Shown: piece after piece, positions 53,856 through 63,379 of the stretch
How positions within the stretch are numbered: the first letter of the stretch is position 1
Layout: the number at the start of each line of letters is the position of its first letter
Source of the DNA: Paracoccaceae bacterium
Lineage (GTDB): Bacteria > Pseudomonadota > Alphaproteobacteria > Rhodobacterales > Rhodobacteraceae
NCBI GenBank assembly: GCA_004153385.1
Contig: SDAL01000001.1
Location: forward strand, 868,001-932,000
Length of the DNA: 64,000 nucleotides
Reading direction: 5' to 3'
Position numbers and translations under genes: made by a program
Notes under the pieces: generated by a model
Database searches by the model: none
Seen by the model: the letters and a program-made list of their open reading frames with translations, nothing else
What the model was told of the DNA's origin: nothing

Positions 53856-54694
53856 TCACAACAACCGGCCTGCGTTTTCGCGGTTCGAGATGATCAGCTC
53901 GCGCGCGTCTGTCGAGCCGGATGACGCCACCGAATACTTGATCGATGCCTCATCAAACGCGAAGGCCGAGAAGATCTCGCGGATTTCCGGCGTGTCATTG
54001 ACCGACAGAACGAACGCGCCTTGGATCTGGCCCAAGAGGACCGCCATTCTCGCAAACTGGGTGCGGTCAAACATCCCCTTGCCGTAATCGTTCTCCCCGC
54101 CAAAATACGGCGGGTCGAGATAGAAGAGCGTGCCTGCACTGTCATAACGCGTGATCAGCTCCGCCCAGTCCAGCGTCTCGAACACCACGCCATCGAGGCG
54201 TTCGTGCGCATCCTCGAGGAGCGGCGCAATCTTGGCCATGCTGAAGCGGGCATAGCCGGTGCTGCTCACGCCAAAGACGCCGTTGACCTTGCCGCCAAAC
54301 CCGAGCCGCTGCAGGTAGAGGAAACGGGCGGCCCGCTCCAGATCGGTCAGCGTGGCAGGATCTGTCACGCGCAGCCGCTCGAACTCGCGGCGCGAGACGA
54401 TCTGGAATTTCATCACTTCCATTAACTGCGGATAGTGGCGCTGAAGGATCCGGAGCAGATTGACGATCTCGCCATTCAGATCATTGGCCACTTCCAGCGT
54501 CGGCTTGAAGCGACGGCGCAGAAACGCGCCCCCATGCCAACAAAAGGCTCGACATAGGTTTCATGGTCAATTGCCTCGATCTTGGCCACCAGACGTGCGG
54601 CCAAGTGTTTTTTACCGCCCAGCCATGGGGCGACGGGCTGCGCAGATTTCACTTGAAGAGTTGTGTGGTTCTCATTGTCAAGCCGCCTGCCCAT
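53856..54694 (-). pseudogene. Phage-type DNA N6-adenine methyltransferase (Dam/D12 class), frameshifted at a G run
   Basis: The N-terminal part reads SAQPVAPWLGGKKHLAARLV and ETYVEPFVGMG (SAM-binding motif). After the G5 tract on the coding strand (54529-54533) the frame is lost by one base. The true frame continues as EVANDLNGEIVNLLRILQRH and later LFYLDPPYFGGENDYGKGMF, with the catalytic DPPY. The joined product would be about 280 residues, normal for D12-class methylases that make N6-methyladenine. The start is uncertain: an ATG lies at 54694 without a clear ribosome site. A truncated duplicate lies at 49737. The gene is either inactive, phase-variable or carries a read error. Confidence 0.82.
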
Positions 54695-55183
54695 CCATGG
54701 GTCAGGCGACCTTCTCGGCGTTTGCTCGGGTCGGCGCGGTAGGTTGATCGCCATAATCCGTGTGGTCGGGCTCTGCTACAACCCGGTCCCTGTAAGAGAT
54801 ACTCCGCAAAACGCGCTCACGCCTTGCGCATTAGAAAAAGGCCCTCCCGAAGGAAAGCCTGATATTTAACCCGGATGCGAACATCAGCATTTCTGCGCTA
54901 AGAATCAACAGATCTGTCCCGTACGTCGCAATTTCTGGGCGCGCCATAAAGAACCTGCATCTGATCACTACATGCGCGCGTTTCAGCCTTTGCATCAAAT
55001 CTACATTTCATCCTTAGATACGGCTTATTGCCCAAAGGTTTCATCACCCCACCAAGGTATAAAACCAAAAGACCAATATCTCGAGCATACCATTCCATTA
55101 AGACAATTATTTACAAGGGAATTAATTGACAGAAATAATCTGCTGATGGATGATTTTTGTTCATTTACAGCTTGGGGCGGAAC
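54695..55183. other. Intergenic region inside the prophage-like block
   Basis: No gene is supported in about 490 bases. Composition drops from GC rich to AT rich near 54880, marking a junction between the methylase and the following AT-rich hydrolase-like gene. Confidence 0.4.
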
Positions 55184-56080
55184 GTGTCAGATCATCAGGT
55201 GCTTTCATCTACACAGCAATATCGCATCGTTTATCATCCCGCTAAGACCAGGTCGGATAAATTGATTGTAACGTTCTCTCCGAAGAACGAGACATTAGCA
55301 GATGCTGGTTTCGGCACGAAGTTCGCACTGTCTTTAGGATATGATACTGTTTTTGTTAGCTCCCATCACAAGGTGATGCATCGCGCCCTTGATATTGAAA
55401 CCCTTGAAAGTTTTGTGTTGCCTATCGCTGATCGGCGCGAAATTATCGCTTATGGTGCCAGTGCAGGTGCGTATGCAGCATTGTATTTTGGCGGTAAACT
55501 GAATGCTAAAATCATAGCCTTTTCACCGAGGCACCCGGTCCATCCGTATCTATCCGGTGAGACACAGAAATCATTCGATGATCTGAACCACATACTGGAT
55601 CTGAAAGACGCTCCTTTAAGCAAACACAAGCCAATCATTGTGTTCGATCCGTTTGATAAAATAGATGCGAATTTTACAAATAAATGGGCATTGCCAGCCT
55701 ATCCCGATGCTCATGTTTATTTCGCGCCAAATGCGGGACATGGCGTCGTGCGCCGCATGAAAGAGAATGGGACACTGAAGCCCACAATCACAAAGATGTT
55801 CGAAGGCATAATACCTGACGCGGTTACAGTCTGGGACGAAACCCATCACAATCATCATTACGCAAAAGGGTTTCAGGCGGCCCAGAGTGGCGATGACAAG
55901 AGAGCGGCTGATCATTTCCAAACCGCTTTGACCATTTCGGAACAGCTATCGACGTATTACGCGCTAACCCAATGTGCACAGCGCTTGGGCGACACCGACC
56001 TTGAGACCAAAACGAAACTGGCCAGCCATCGCTTTAAAAAAGCACGTCATGCGGCTATCCGGCAAAGCAAGCTAGCATAG
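55184..56080 (+). CDS. Putative alpha/beta-hydrolase-fold protein with TPR-like tail, unknown function
   Basis: This 298-residue protein shows a weak alpha/beta-hydrolase layout: a nucleophile-elbow-like YGASAGAYAALYFG, DPFDKIDANF after a strand, and a late His in APNAGHGVVRRM. The last 70 residues are helical (FQAAQSGDDKRAADHFQTAL, EQLSTYYALTQCAQRLGDTD), resembling a TPR pair. I prefer a GTG start after GGGGCGGA; a TTG 27 bases upstream is less likely. The gene is AT rich compared with its neighbours and lies inside the decayed prophage block, so it may be a passenger gene. No precise family is known to me. Confidence 0.7.
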   Translation: MSDHQVLSSTQQYRIVYHPAKTRSDKLIVTFSPKNETLADAGFGTKFALSLGYDTVFVSSHHKVMHRALDIETLESFVLPIADRREIIAYGASAGAYAALYFGGKLNAKIIAFSPRHPVHPYLSGETQKSFDDLNHILDLKDAPLSKHKPIIVFDPFDKIDANFTNKWALPAYPDAHVYFAPNAGHGVVRRMKENGTLKPTITKMFEGIIPDAVTVWDETHHNHHYAKGFQAAQSGDDKRAADHFQTALTISEQLSTYYALTQCAQRLGDTDLETKTKLASHRFKKARHAAIRQSKLA

Positions 56081-56201
56081 CTTCACACAGACATTGGCTT
56101 GGATTTGGCGACCTCTTTTAGATCAAAAGGCCATCAAATCTCTCTGTTTACCCGGCGCAGGCCTCTAGGGTTGCTCCACCCGCCGGAGCAAGTATAACCG
56201 G

Positions 56202-56398
56202 TTACCGCTTCAGACCCCATATTGCGGAGTTGGCCCCCGACAGCCCGAAGGGGCCACCACGGCACCGGCCAGCACGACGATATCGATCAACAACACGGCT
56301 TCGGCAGAGTGCACGCCCCAGCCCGGAACCAGCGCCACCAACGCTGTCAGCAAAGGCGGCGCACTATAGATGATCATGCGGATATAGATATTGGTCAT
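56202..56398 (-). pseudogene. Phage holin-like membrane protein, frameshifted near its end
   Basis: MTNIYIRMIIYSAPPLLTAL and VALVPGWGVHS match a small holin of Rhodobacteraceae phages. Near 56247 a single-base shift replaces the expected GLSGANSAIWGLKR end, which is present in the next frame, with unrelated residues. Its ATG overlaps the lysozyme stop in an ATGA junction. It probably once formed lysis pores in the inner membrane. Confidence 0.72.
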
Positions 56399-56895
56399 TT
56401 GATGTCCTTTGTGTTGAGAGCGCCCCATGTGTTGGGGCCTGCGATGCCGTCGACCCTCCGGTCATTGGCGACTTGCGCACGGCCGCACGGGTGGCGGGGC
56501 CGAAGATCCCGTCAGCATTGCCTGCCTCAAATCCGGTCGCATTCTGCGCGGGGTGCAGCTCTGCCACAGCCGCACCCCGCCACATGCGCAAGAGCGGGTG
56601 CTCGGGTGCGGCGGGTGCGGCCCCCATCAGCGCCAGCGCGGCGGCAGCCGACAGGGTGCACGCGGGCGTCCATATCACCCGCGCGGCGGGCGAGACCTGC
56701 CAGACGTTGATCGAGGTCTCTGGATAGTGGCCGGTCTCGAACAGGTGCTGCTCGGCCTTGCGCCGTTCGACAACCTCGGGCGGCTGTGACCAGTTCAGGA
56801 TGGCGGCGGCGGTCCCTGCCCGATCACCGGCATTCAGCCGCTTGGTGGATTGAATGACGGCCAGCCTGAAGGAATGGGCCGCCGCATGCGTCATC
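56395..56895 (-). pseudogene. Remnant of a phage lysozyme (endolysin) with peptidoglycan-binding repeats
   Basis: AAHSFRLAVIQSTKRLNAGD resembles the second half of a GH24 phage lysozyme, where the RLNAGD segment is typical. A membrane-like stretch and then FEAGNADGIFGPATRAAV follow, with a frameshifted VDGIAGPNTWGALNTKDIK end overlapping the holin start. The catalytic N-terminal part is missing or scrambled upstream of 56890. It is a broken lysis gene. Confidence 0.7.
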
Positions 56896-57277
56896 GGCAT
56901 GGCTCTGGGCGCAGCGATCCTTGCGGGGGGCTGGTGTGGGCTGTGAAAGGCGTCGCATGACCTGCAGCCCTCCACCGTGGCGCCCACTACCCTTTACAGC
57001 TTTGTGCATAACCGTAGCCGCGATGGTCCGCGCGCCCCGCTGAAAAGGGGGTGATCGATAATGGCCACCCCTATCGTAATAGTTTTAGCTGAAGAAATTG
57101 AGAAAGAAGGGAGAAAGAGACGGGTCAATACACCCTGTTGACGATCGAAGCTGCCGCCAAAGCTTTTGGCGTTCCGGTCAAGGGCCTCGCACCGGCCTAA
57201 GAACAACACGGGTTTATCGTTCGCATGGGGCGGGCCAAACGTCTCGAAGAAGACAGGCTCGGGGAATTGATCAATAA
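56896..57277. other. Intergenic region before the integrase
   Basis: Scrambled remains of the lysozyme's 5' part may extend to about 56990. The rest holds no supported gene. Confidence 0.4.
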
Positions 57278-58345
57278 ATGCCGCGCCCAGCCAAAGGCCC
57301 TCGCCTCCACAAGCACGCACACCGGCCATACTGGTATATCCAAGACACCGGAGAGCCCTGACCGCGCGACGGGCTGCACAAGCCGCGCAGAGGCTGAAAA
57401 AGCGTTCGCAACCTACATCGCTATCATAGAGCGCTCGGGGGACGCCGCTGATCCAGCAAGCATCACGATAGACGAGTTCCTGTCCGTCTATGCCATTGAA
57501 TACGCCATCAACACAGCGGCGCCTGAGCGTATCGGTTACGCAATCGAGGCTCTCCTACCATTCTGGGGTGCCCTGAAAGCCGCGGGCGTGAAGGGCGCGA
57601 CGTGCCGACGCGACGCGACGCGAAAACGAGGCGCACCACGAAGGGGTGTCTACAGGGCGAAAGCTGCCCTATTGCGCCCGCGACTGTTCAGCGCGAGCGC
57701 AACACGCTTCAGGCTGCGCTGACCTATTGCCATCGCAAGGGGATACTCATGTCGGCACCTGTCGTGACCTTGCCCGCGCCGACAAACGCGCGCCAGCGAT
57801 ATCTGACCAAAGACGACGCCGCCCGCTTGGCCTGGGACGCTTATCGGGGATACAGGCCGGTCACATCGGGCGCTTCCTCCTGATCGGTCTTTACACGGGA
57901 ACACGCAAGACGGCGATCCTTGGGATGGGGTTCGAGGCAAACACTGTTGGCGGCTGGTTCGGCCTTGATCGCGGCATCATGTATCGCATCTGCGCGGAAG
58001 AGCGGCAGACGAAGAAGCCACCGGCCCCCCGCCCCGATCCCCGCGCAAGCTGGCCGCCCATCTGCGTCGCTGGCGGGCATCCGACGCGACACGGGCTGTC
58101 GAATATCAGGGCGCGGGGCGGCGATATAAACAAAGGCCGTTACAGAGGCCGGGCTTGATGGAGCCCCTCCGCACACGCTCAAGCACGCGGCGATCACATG
58201 GGCGCTGCAAGCCGTAGCCGACAAATGGCAGGCAGCGGGGGGCTTCTCGAGCAGTGTCGAGACGATCGAAATAGCCTATGGCCATCACGCCCAAGACTTC
58301 GTGGAAACGACACGTGATGCGATGGATGGGCGGCACCGAAGGTAG
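57278..58345 (+). pseudogene. Phage/island tyrosine integrase with multiple frameshifts
   Basis: The start MPRPAKGPRLHKHAHRPYWY and IQDTGE are in one frame. RAEAEKAFATYIAIIERSGD and ASITIDEFLSVYAIEYAINT are in the next. APATVQRERNTLQAALTYCH is in another. GRFLLIGLYTGTRKTAIL (catalytic Arg region) and HTLKHAAITWALQAVADKWQ with IEIAYGHHAQDF (C-terminal catalytic region) follow in further frames. Together these give an almost full-length integrase of about 350 codons with at least four frame changes. It lies 80 bases from the 3' end of tRNA-Arg, the normal place for an integrase next to its attachment site. Confidence 0.83.
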
Positions 58346-58425
58346 CAGAATCGGCAGTCACGCGCAGCAATCCGCTACACGCCGAAAAATGAACGGCGGG
58401 ACATACTCTAACTGATTGGTTTTAA

Positions 58426-58502
58426 TGGTGCACCCAGTAGGATTCGAACCTACGGCCTCTGCCTTCGGAGGGCAGCGCTCTATCCAGCTGAGCTATGGGT
58501 GC
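58426..58502 (-). tRNA. tRNA-Arg (anticodon CCG)
   Basis: On the minus strand the cloverleaf is complete: acceptor GCACCCA/TGGGTGC, anticodon arm CTGCC-CTCCGAA-GGCAG with anticodon CCG, T arm with GGTTCGAATCC, and a genome-encoded CCA. It reads the CGG arginine codon. The integrase pseudogene ends 80 bases from its 3' end, so this tRNA is the likely attachment site of the decayed element. Confidence 0.95.
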
Positions 58503-58580
58503 GCCTTGGCGTTCGTATAAACGAGCAGCCAGAGGGTCGCAACGGGCAAAATGAAATTGCCCGCCACGTAAGCGCAGTTT

Positions 58581-59801
58581 TCACCCCAAAAGTTCGTGGC
58601 AAAGTTCCAGTGCCGACACCAGCGCATCTGTGTCTGAGCGGGTGTTGTACATCGCAAAGGAGGCGCGTGCCGTTGCCGTCTGGCCCAAGTGCTGCATCAG
58701 CGGCATCGCGCAATGGCTGCCTGCGCGCACTGCCACACCGCGTTTGTCCAGAATGGTTGAAATATCATGGGGATGCGCGGGCCCATTCATTGTCATGGAG
58801 AAAATCGCGCCCCCCTCTTGCGGGGTAGGCTGCAGGTTCAACCAGTTCAGGCCTTGCAGCCTTTCGCGCGTGTAGCGACGCAGCTCTGCCTCATATGTGG
58901 CGATGTTATCCATGCCGATTGCCATCAGATATTCCAGCGCCACACCCATGCCGTATTGCTGAACGATACCGGGGGTCCCGGCTTCGAATTTCAGCGGGCC
59001 GCCATGATAGCTTACCTGATCACGTGTGACCGTATCGATCATATCGCCGCCGCCCATGAACGGACGCATTTCGGCCTGCCGTTCGGGATCAATCCAGATC
59101 GCACCAGAGCCGGATGGGCCGTAAAGCTTGTGACCTGTGATCACGTAAAAATCGCACCCGATATCGGCCACATTTACCGGCATATGCACCGCGGCCTGAG
59201 AGCCGTCGACCAAAACCGGCACGCCTTTTTCGCGCGCACCGCTGGAGATCGCCTTAACGTCAACCAGCGTGCCGAGCACGTTGGACATATGCGTCACCGC
59301 GATCAGGCGTGTCTTGTCGCTTACCGCATCCAGCACCTTTTGCGCAGGCAGGGAGCCATCGGCCTCGGGTTCGACCCATTTCAGCACAACACCCAGACGT
59401 TCGCGCAGAAAATGCCATGGAACGATATTGGCGTGGTGCTCCAGCACCGACAGCACGATCTCGTCGCCGGGCTGGAAACGCGGCGCGGCCCACGCATAGG
59501 ACACCATGTTGATCCCCTCGGTCGAGCCGGTGGTGAACACGATTTCCTCTTCAGTCCGCGCACCAAGGAAACGCGCCACAATCGCGCGCGTGCCTTCGTA
59601 TTTTTCGGTCGAGATATTCGATAGTGTGTGCAGCCCGCGATGCACGTTGGCGTAATCTTCGGAATACATCCGGCTCATTGCGTCAATCACACAGCTGGGT
59701 TTTTGTGCCGAAGCACCGCTATCGAGGTAGACAAGCGGCTTGCCATTCACTTTGCGTGACAGGATCGGAAAATCCGCACGGATTTTTTCTATATCAAACA
59801 T
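58581..59801 (-). CDS. sufS: Cysteine desulfurase SufS
   Basis: This 406-residue group II cysteine desulfurase has the PLP lysine K225 in VITGHKLYGPSG and the catalytic Cys364 in RAGSHCAMPL. The PLP-binding SVLEHHANIVPW histidines and the length match E. coli SufS. It supplies persulfide sulfur from cysteine to the SufBCD scaffold. It is the last gene of the suf operon, following the YIP1 pair, with a 42-base gap. No SufE or SufU partner is seen in the window. Confidence 0.97.
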   Translation of the reverse strand: MFDIEKIRADFPILSRKVNGKPLVYLDSGASAQKPSCVIDAMSRMYSEDYANVHRGLHTLSNISTEKYEGTRAIVARFLGARTEEEIVFTTGSTEGINMVSYAWAAPRFQPGDEIVLSVLEHHANIVPWHFLRERLGVVLKWVEPEADGSLPAQKVLDAVSDKTRLIAVTHMSNVLGTLVDVKAISSGAREKGVPVLVDGSQAAVHMPVNVADIGCDFYVITGHKLYGPSGSGAIWIDPERQAEMRPFMGGGDMIDTVTRDQVSYHGGPLKFEAGTPGIVQQYGMGVALEYLMAIGMDNIATYEAELRRYTRERLQGLNWLNLQPTPQEGGAIFSMTMNGPAHPHDISTILDKRGVAVRAGSHCAMPLMQHLGQTATARASFAMYNTRSDTDALVSALELCHELLG

Positions 59802-59843
59802 GGCATTCCTTTCGGGTAGAGGCCGCGCAAGGCCTCTGCCGCG

Positions 59844-60437
59844 TCAATTCGCAAGGGTCGCCGGGACGAACCCCAGCGAAACAAGAACAACCCCCGCCAG
59901 CATGGCAGAGGCAAAGAAGGTGCAGATCACGCAAATGCCCACCGCGACAAGCGAGCGAAACCCGTGCAGTGCTGCAATGAACTGTACCAGAAGGTAAAAC
60001 ATCACCGCGATAAGCAGGATCGAGATGATGGAAAATGTGACAGGGGCCACAAGCAAAAGGACCAGTTGCACGACCTGCATCACAACCAGAACAAACTCGA
60101 TCCATGTCAGCAGCAGGAGCGCATCAAGGAATTTGCCCTGACCATTGAACAACCGGCCCACCACCACAGTTGCGCCTGCGCCATAAATGATGAGCGCAGC
60201 CTGCATGGCCGCCATCGTTATCGGGTTGAACCCTGCAAGCTCTGCCGTACCACCGGTCATCTGGTGCAAGATCATACCGCCCAGAATGCCCAGACATCCC
60301 GACAAGATCACAACCACTGCCAGACCGATCCAGCGGGCCTGCGCGGGCGGGTTATAGGCAACAAGCGTTCGGGCCAGATCTTGCGGCGCTTTCAGCGTTT
60401 GCAATATTGCGTGGCGTAAATGAAACGGTCCCAGCAT
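59844..60437 (-). CDS. YIP1-family membrane protein in the suf operon (second copy)
   Basis: This 197-residue protein has five hydrophobic helices (VVVILSGCLGILGGMI, MAAMQAALIIYGAGATVVV, LLLLTWIEFVLVVMQVVQLVLLLV, ILLIAVMFYLLVQFIAAL, FASAMLAGVVLVSLGF). The family resemblance is to YIP1 domain proteins. The start overlaps the stop of the preceding YIP1 gene by one base (TAATG). Its role in iron-sulfur assembly is not known; the tight linkage suggests co-expression with SufS. Confidence 0.82.
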   Translation of the reverse strand: MLGPFHLRHAILQTLKAPQDLARTLVAYNPPAQARWIGLAVVVILSGCLGILGGMILHQMTGGTAELAGFNPITMAAMQAALIIYGAGATVVVGRLFNGQGKFLDALLLLTWIEFVLVVMQVVQLVLLLVAPVTFSIISILLIAVMFYLLVQFIAALHGFRSLVAVGICVICTFFASAMLAGVVLVSLGFVPATLAN

Positions 60438-60934
60438 TATCTCGGAGGCTCCTCGGTTTCGAATTCGGCAACCCGCAGACCGGCCAGCCATATCACAAGA
60501 AAAATGACAAAAATCAGAATATTGGCAATGGTAAGCTGCGGGCTTGGCCCGATTAACCCATATAGCAGCCCACGCAAAAGAAGAACGGGGCTTACGGCCA
60601 AAAGCGCCCAAAAAAGCGCAATTCTGGACCGGTAGGCAGAGCCTCGCCCACCGAAAGGTTTGGCGACCCAATGCGCAATCTGGGCCGCAACGTATAAAAC
60701 CGGTACTGCCAGCAGCAGCCCGAACGCCTGCCCCAGCAACAGCGCAAATAACGGTGTGTCAGCATGATTGATGGCAAAACGCGACAGGCCCGGCCATTGT
60801 GCAATGAACACAAATGCCAGCGCCGCCAACAGAAGCCCAAAGGCCTGCGGCTCGGATCGGGGCTGTGCCAGATATCCGCGCACCACATGACGCGGTGCGC
60901 GGTAACTGCGCAGGATATCTTCAAGAACAGACAT
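60437..60934 (-). CDS. YIP1-family membrane protein in the suf operon (first copy)
   Basis: This 165-residue protein begins MSVLEDILRSYRAPRHVVRG and has four helices (FGLLLAALAFVFIAQWPGL, FALLLGQAFGLLLAVPVLYV, IALFWALLAVSPVLLLRGLL, IANILIFVIFLVIWLAGL). It starts 17 bases after sufD and overlaps the next YIP1 gene by one base. A basic N-terminal helix facing the cytoplasm is typical. Function is unknown; operon placement between sufD and sufS is the main clue. Confidence 0.8.
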   Translation of the reverse strand: MSVLEDILRSYRAPRHVVRGYLAQPRSEPQAFGLLLAALAFVFIAQWPGLSRFAINHADTPLFALLLGQAFGLLLAVPVLYVAAQIAHWVAKPFGGRGSAYRSRIALFWALLAVSPVLLLRGLLYGLIGPSPQLTIANILIFVIFLVIWLAGLRVAEFETEEPPR

Positions 60935-60951
60935 CGCGCGCCTGTCGATGC

Positions 60952-62247
60952 TTAGGAGCGGTGGCGCGAAAGCCACCCTTCCAGACGCGAAAGGATATCA
61001 TCGCGCAGGGCTTCATCATCGATCTCTTCGATTGCATCTGCCATGAAACTCAACACCAAAAGCGCTGTGGCCTCGGCGTGGGGCACGCCGCGCGAGCGCA
61101 GATAGAAAAGCGCGGTCTCGTCAATCGCACCGGTTGTGGACCCGTGCGAACACACCACATCATCGGCATAGATCTCCAGCTCTGGCTTGGCCAAAAACTG
61201 GCTGTCCTCGTCAAGCAAAAGTGCTTGGCTGATCTGGTAACCGTCTGTTTTCTGGGCACCTTCTTTCACCAAGATTTTGCCTTGGAAGATGCCTTTGGCG
61301 CCGTTTTTCAAAACCTTCTTGAACACCTGACGGCTTTCACACCGCTCGGCGGCATGGGTCACAAAGACCGTGTCGTCATGGTGGAACGGGCCGGTTTTGC
61401 CGTCCCCCAGCGCGGCCCCTGCCACATGCGCGCGCGCATCATCACCTACGATATCGATGATGCATTCGTTGCGTGTAAGTGCACCGTTTGCCGTCATCGT
61501 GAAGGATTTGAACGTCGCCTCTTCGCCGACACGTGCAAAGATATGGGTCAGTGCCTGACGTTGCTGTTCGCGGCCCTGAACGCGCAAATGATGCAAAACC
61601 GCGCGCGGTGCCACGTCGATTTCGGTCACGATATTGAACCGTGCGCCCGCTGGACCACTTTCCAAAAGCGTCAGCTCTGCGCCCTCTTCCAGCTTGATCA
61701 CATGATGCAGGACAGGATCGGATTCTTCGGATTGATGGCGGTAATCGATATGGATCGGTTTGGATGCCTTACCGGTCACACGGATCAATATCCCGTCGCT
61801 GGCCGCAGCCGTGTTCAGCGCAGCATACGGACGATCCACCGGCTTCTGACCTGCCGCTTCAAGCACACCATATACCGGCTGTGCCCAATGGATATCGCGG
61901 TCATCTGCCTCTTGCAGGCGCACGAGTTCGACCCCGTTGACGACCGGATCATCAGACAGATCCTCGTCAAAGACACCATCTACAAACACCAGACGTATAC
62001 GGTCGAACACGTCGAAATTCGCAGGCTCGTCTTTGGGATGGAACGGGGCCGCGGCGGCCGGGGCGACCGCGTTCAAACCAGCGGGGTTTGTCCAGCGCCA
62101 GTATTCATCACGCGGGCCGGGAAGCCCCATGCGTGTCACACGGTCAAGCGCATCGGCACGCGCGGCCGCGGTAAAGCCGCCTTTGGGCAGCTCCATCGCG
62201 TCAAGCCTCGTCTGCGCCGCTTCGATTTTTTGCGGTGCCGCAGCCAT
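60952..62247 (-). CDS. sufD: Iron-sulfur assembly scaffold protein SufD
   Basis: This 431-residue SufB/D-family protein has a right-handed beta-helix core ending in the family signature PELEIYADDVVCSHGSTTG and LFYLRSRGVPHAEATALLV, plus the helical C-terminus. It forms the SufBC2D complex in the cytoplasm. A TAATG overlap couples it to sufC. Confidence 0.96.
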   Translation of the reverse strand: MAAAPQKIEAAQTRLDAMELPKGGFTAAARADALDRVTRMGLPGPRDEYWRWTNPAGLNAVAPAAAAPFHPKDEPANFDVFDRIRLVFVDGVFDEDLSDDPVVNGVELVRLQEADDRDIHWAQPVYGVLEAAGQKPVDRPYAALNTAAASDGILIRVTGKASKPIHIDYRHQSEESDPVLHHVIKLEEGAELTLLESGPAGARFNIVTEIDVAPRAVLHHLRVQGREQQRQALTHIFARVGEEATFKSFTMTANGALTRNECIIDIVGDDARAHVAGAALGDGKTGPFHHDDTVFVTHAAERCESRQVFKKVLKNGAKGIFQGKILVKEGAQKTDGYQISQALLLDEDSQFLAKPELEIYADDVVCSHGSTTGAIDETALFYLRSRGVPHAEATALLVLSFMADAIEEIDDEALRDDILSRLEGWLSRHRS

Positions 62248-63020
62248 TATGCCATCTCCTCGCTGATGCCGTGCTCTTTGAGTAGATCGGAATAGCCGTT
62301 TTTCTCGACTTCCATCGCCAGCTCCGGCCCGCCGGTTTTGATGATCCGTCCATCGGCCATGATATGCACCACATCAGGTTTGATGTGATCAAGCAGACGT
62401 TGGTAGTGGGTGATCACCAAGAAGCTGCGGCCTTCGCTGCGCAGGGCATTCACGCCTTCGGCGACCAGTTTCATCGCATCGACATCCAGACCGGAATCGG
62501 TCTCGTCAAGGATGCACATTTTCGGCTCAAGCATAGCCATCTGCAGGATTTCGTTACGCTTCTTTTCACCACCCGAAAAGCCGACGTTCACCGGACGTTT
62601 CAGCATATTGGCGTCGATTTTCAGCGACTTCGCCTTTTCGCGCACAATTTTCAAGAACTCGCCGGCGGAATATTCACTTTCGCCACGGGCTTTGCGCTGC
62701 GAGTTTACCGCCGTGCGCAAAAAGGTCATATTCCCGACCCCGGGGATTTCCACAGGGTATTGGAACGCCAAAAACAGACCGGCGGCCGCACGCTCTTCAG
62801 GCTCCATATCCAGCAGGTCTTCGTCGTTCAAAGCAGCGGTGCCATCGGTGACCTTGTAGCCGTCGCGCCCCGACAGCACATAAGACAACGTGGATTTACC
62901 AGAGCCGTTCGGCCCCATGATCGCGTGAACCTGACCGGTCCCCACGCTCAGATCCACACCTTTGAGGATTTTCTTGTCCTCGTCTTCAAGCTCTACGCGC
63001 AGGTTTTTAATCTCAAGCAT
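62247..63020 (-). CDS. sufC: Iron-sulfur assembly ATPase SufC
   Basis: This 257-residue ABC-type ATPase has Walker A GPNGSGKST, signature FSGGEKKRNEI, Walker B CILDETDSGLDVD and the H-loop ITHYQRLL. MLEIKNLRV is chosen as the start because AGGA is 8 bases upstream, while an in-frame ATG three codons earlier overlaps the ribosome site. It drives conformational change in SufBC2D. Confidence 0.97.
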   Translation of the reverse strand: MLEIKNLRVELEDEDKKILKGVDLSVGTGQVHAIMGPNGSGKSTLSYVLSGRDGYKVTDGTAALNDEDLLDMEPEERAAAGLFLAFQYPVEIPGVGNMTFLRTAVNSQRKARGESEYSAGEFLKIVREKAKSLKIDANMLKRPVNVGFSGGEKKRNEILQMAMLEPKMCILDETDSGLDVDAMKLVAEGVNALRSEGRSFLVITHYQRLLDHIKPDVVHIMADGRIIKTGGPELAMEVEKNGYSDLLKEHGISEEMA

Positions 63021-63034
63021 CTTTATCATCCTGT

Positions 63035-63340
63035 TCAGTCGGGTGTGACGGCGGTGGCGGGTCGCGGCACCATCAACATCAAATATGCGGCAATCCCTAG
63101 TGTAGGACCGGCGCCAACTATTTCGGTCGTGTCCGACGCACGGGCACGGGTTTGCGGTTTGACAAGCGCCTTTGCAAGGGCACCTGCCCGCGTGGTCAAG
63201 CGGGCGCCAGCGGAACTATGAACGGACATCAGAAGATCCCGCGCACCACGCCCACCCCACAAGACCATGCCCCATGCGGACCCGTGGCCAGACACGGGAT
63301 CCGCTTGGGTTCGGATCAAAGGGTGGGTGGTGCCGTTCAA
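63035..63340 (-). CDS. Small protein of unknown function between sufB and sufC
   Basis: This 101-residue frame has a TTG start and a perfect AGGAG 7 bases upstream. The N-terminal two thirds are polar with a GRGARDLL region, followed by a hydrophobic stretch (GAGPTLGIAAYLMLMVP) near the C-terminus. It fills the gap between sufB and sufC in the same direction. The ribosome site supports translation, but the sequence resembles no family I know. Confidence 0.5.
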   Translation of the reverse strand: MNGTTHPLIRTQADPVSGHGSAWGMVLWGGRGARDLLMSVHSSAGARLTTRAGALAKALVKPQTRARASDTTEIVGAGPTLGIAAYLMLMVPRPATAVTPD

Positions 63341-63379
63341 AAGGAACTCCTGACGCCAGATCGTAACATTCCGACAGGC

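Noticed and set aside
60814-62295. 493-codon plus-strand frame across sufD
   Set aside because: It is the shadow of sufD on the other strand; its composition is not protein-like.
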